Assembly (NCBI GenBank): GCA_905221605.1
Contig: CAJNDS010001024.1
Location: 1 to 64,000, forward strand
Length of the DNA stretch: 64,000 nucleotides
Reading direction: 5' to 3'
DNA from: Symbiodinium natans
Taxonomy: Eukaryota; Sar; Dinophyceae; Suessiales; Symbiodiniaceae
The notes beneath the pieces are model-generated. The model did not search any database and had not been told where the DNA came from. It was given only the letters and a program-made list of their open reading frames with translations. Each line of letters opens with the position of its first letter. Position 1 is the stretch's first letter. Of this stretch, positions 63,035 through 64,000 are shown piece by piece. Position numbers and translations under genes: made by a program.

Positions 63035-63677
63035 GACAAAATCAACCAAACCCCCAAAGCTTCCCGAAGGCCCAAAGGGAGAGATGTTATGGAAGTCGAC
63101 AGCCCTTGGCTTGATAAACGCTTGCAGGGGTCAGGTTTAGATCGCGAGGCACCAAGCACAGCTCCACCCCCGAAAGCCGGAAACCGTAATCACCCCAACA
63201 AAAAGCCCCCCCCTCCCTCCCCAACACCTTTTCGGGAGTAAGCATAAGCAGTTCACCAGTTCCCCATAAATCTTAAACTTTCTTTGAACCCAGACTCTTG
63301 CCGTCCTCTTACCCCGACACTCAAAACCCAAAACCCGAAACCCCTAACCCTGAACCCTAACTTCGCCCAAGACGCTCCGACCACTTCTCTGCAAACTCCT
63401 CCCCTGCCGGCTCGGCTTCCTCCCTGGGCTTTTTGTTGGCACTCTATGGTTCTATGGATCTTGGTTGGGCTTCTTGGGTGAATGTTTTTTTGGGTGTAAG
63501 GGTTCTTTCTTGGCTGAATGGTTTAGTGTAAGGGTTTTGAGTCAGTCAAGCGTCTTCATTTTTCTGGTGCGCAGGGCCTTCCAATAAAGAGCGCTGTTTA
63601 TGGCGGGATTGACCTCTAAGAAGCGATTGAAAAATGCCTGCTCTCGAGAAGCAGGGATTCGGGTTTAGGGTTTAAGG

Positions 63678-63986
63678 CTAAAGCTTAGGGTTTCGCGAGG
63701 GTTCAGCGTTGAGGTTGGTAGCAGGCTGATCAGGGCGCTGGGGGCTGTCATGCCAGGTTGAGTTCGGAACTGGAATCTGCTTCAGACTTGTGGGTTCCAG
63801 CGAAACTGGCCACGACCCCAGAGTGGTTTTTTTTCTCATGACTTCCATTGAGCACACCTCCTCCCGCCCTGATACTGTCGACCCGCCCAAGCATGCAGCC
63901 CAATTCTCAATTTCATGGCCCAGAAGCTCAGGCTCTTCGGTGGCCTCCCACAGGCAACAGGCAGCGACAAGAGCTGCAAGTTCCAC
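63678..63986 (-). CDS. Candidate exon near the window edge, unknown
   Basis: The minus-strand frame reads ELAALVAACCLWEATEEPEL, then LGHEIENWAACLGG, a helix-like stretch with Trp and acidic residues, likely part of a gene extending beyond 64000. Its downstream part (below ~63860) looks less protein-like, so the exon probably ends earlier. No family recognised. Confidence 0.3.
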   Translation of the reverse strand: MELAALVAACCLWEATEEPELLGHEIENWAACLGGSTVSGREEVCSMEVMRKKTTLGSWPVSLEPTSLKQIPVPNSTWHDSPQRPDQPATNLNAEPSRNPKL

Positions 63987-64000
63987 GGATGCTTGTAGGT

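Noticed and set aside
1-64000. tRNA, rRNA, 5S, U-snRNA or spliced-leader RNA genes
   Set aside because: None was recognised by eye on either strand. A covariance-model scan would be needed to exclude them.

Overview
The window looks like nuclear DNA of a dinoflagellate, most likely Symbiodiniaceae-like. This rests on dispersed TTTAGGG/CCCTAAA blocks, every convincing gene lying on the minus strand, introns with GC and GA 5' splice sites and an AG|G acceptor context, a tandem array of intronless genes, and one probable fossil of the dinoflagellate spliced leader. No database was searched. Families are named from motif recognition, and exon models from reading frame, phase and splice-site logic.

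Layout. (1) 0.2-7.1 kb holds three intronless minus-strand genes: a HEAT/ARM-like protein with a C-terminal RING-H2 finger, a single-chain FetB(UPF0014)+FetA ABC transporter, and a ten-helix EamA/DMT transporter. Fragments of a possible further gene follow at 7.2-8.2 kb. (2) About 8.2-33.7 kb is gene-poor. It is filled with telomere-type repeats, homopolymer C/G runs, microsatellites and hairpin (MITE-like) elements, with only weak isolated exon candidates. (3) About 33.7-59.0 kb carries one very long minus-strand modular gene of unknown function. It is built from a three-exon module (B: D..G.DRA[RK]Q; A: AFEEEKARKAAALERARR; C: a variable Ala/Glu/Gln linker) repeated 13 times, with very small exons and almost no GT donors. 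(4) Inside the intron between the B and A exons of module 11 (36.5-46.6 kb) sits a head-to-tail array of four nearly identical 628-residue genes for a bacterial-type sulfoacetaldehyde acetyltransferase (Xsc), each with a mitochondrial-like N-terminal extension. The host gene resumes with the expected exon type and phase on the far side. (5) About 59.8-63.0 kb holds another multi-exon minus-strand gene with repeated KQMGMDP motifs and symmetric Gly/Cys/Pro/Met-rich exons.

Functionally, Xsc splits sulfoacetaldehyde with phosphate into acetyl phosphate and sulfite, the key step in bacterial breakdown of taurine-type C2 sulfonates. Four copies suggest gene dosage for organosulfur use by the alga or its mitochondria. 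The nested arrangement, a recently amplified bacterial-type metabolic array inside one intron of a modular alpha-helical protein gene that uses non-canonical splicing, is the most notable feature of the window.
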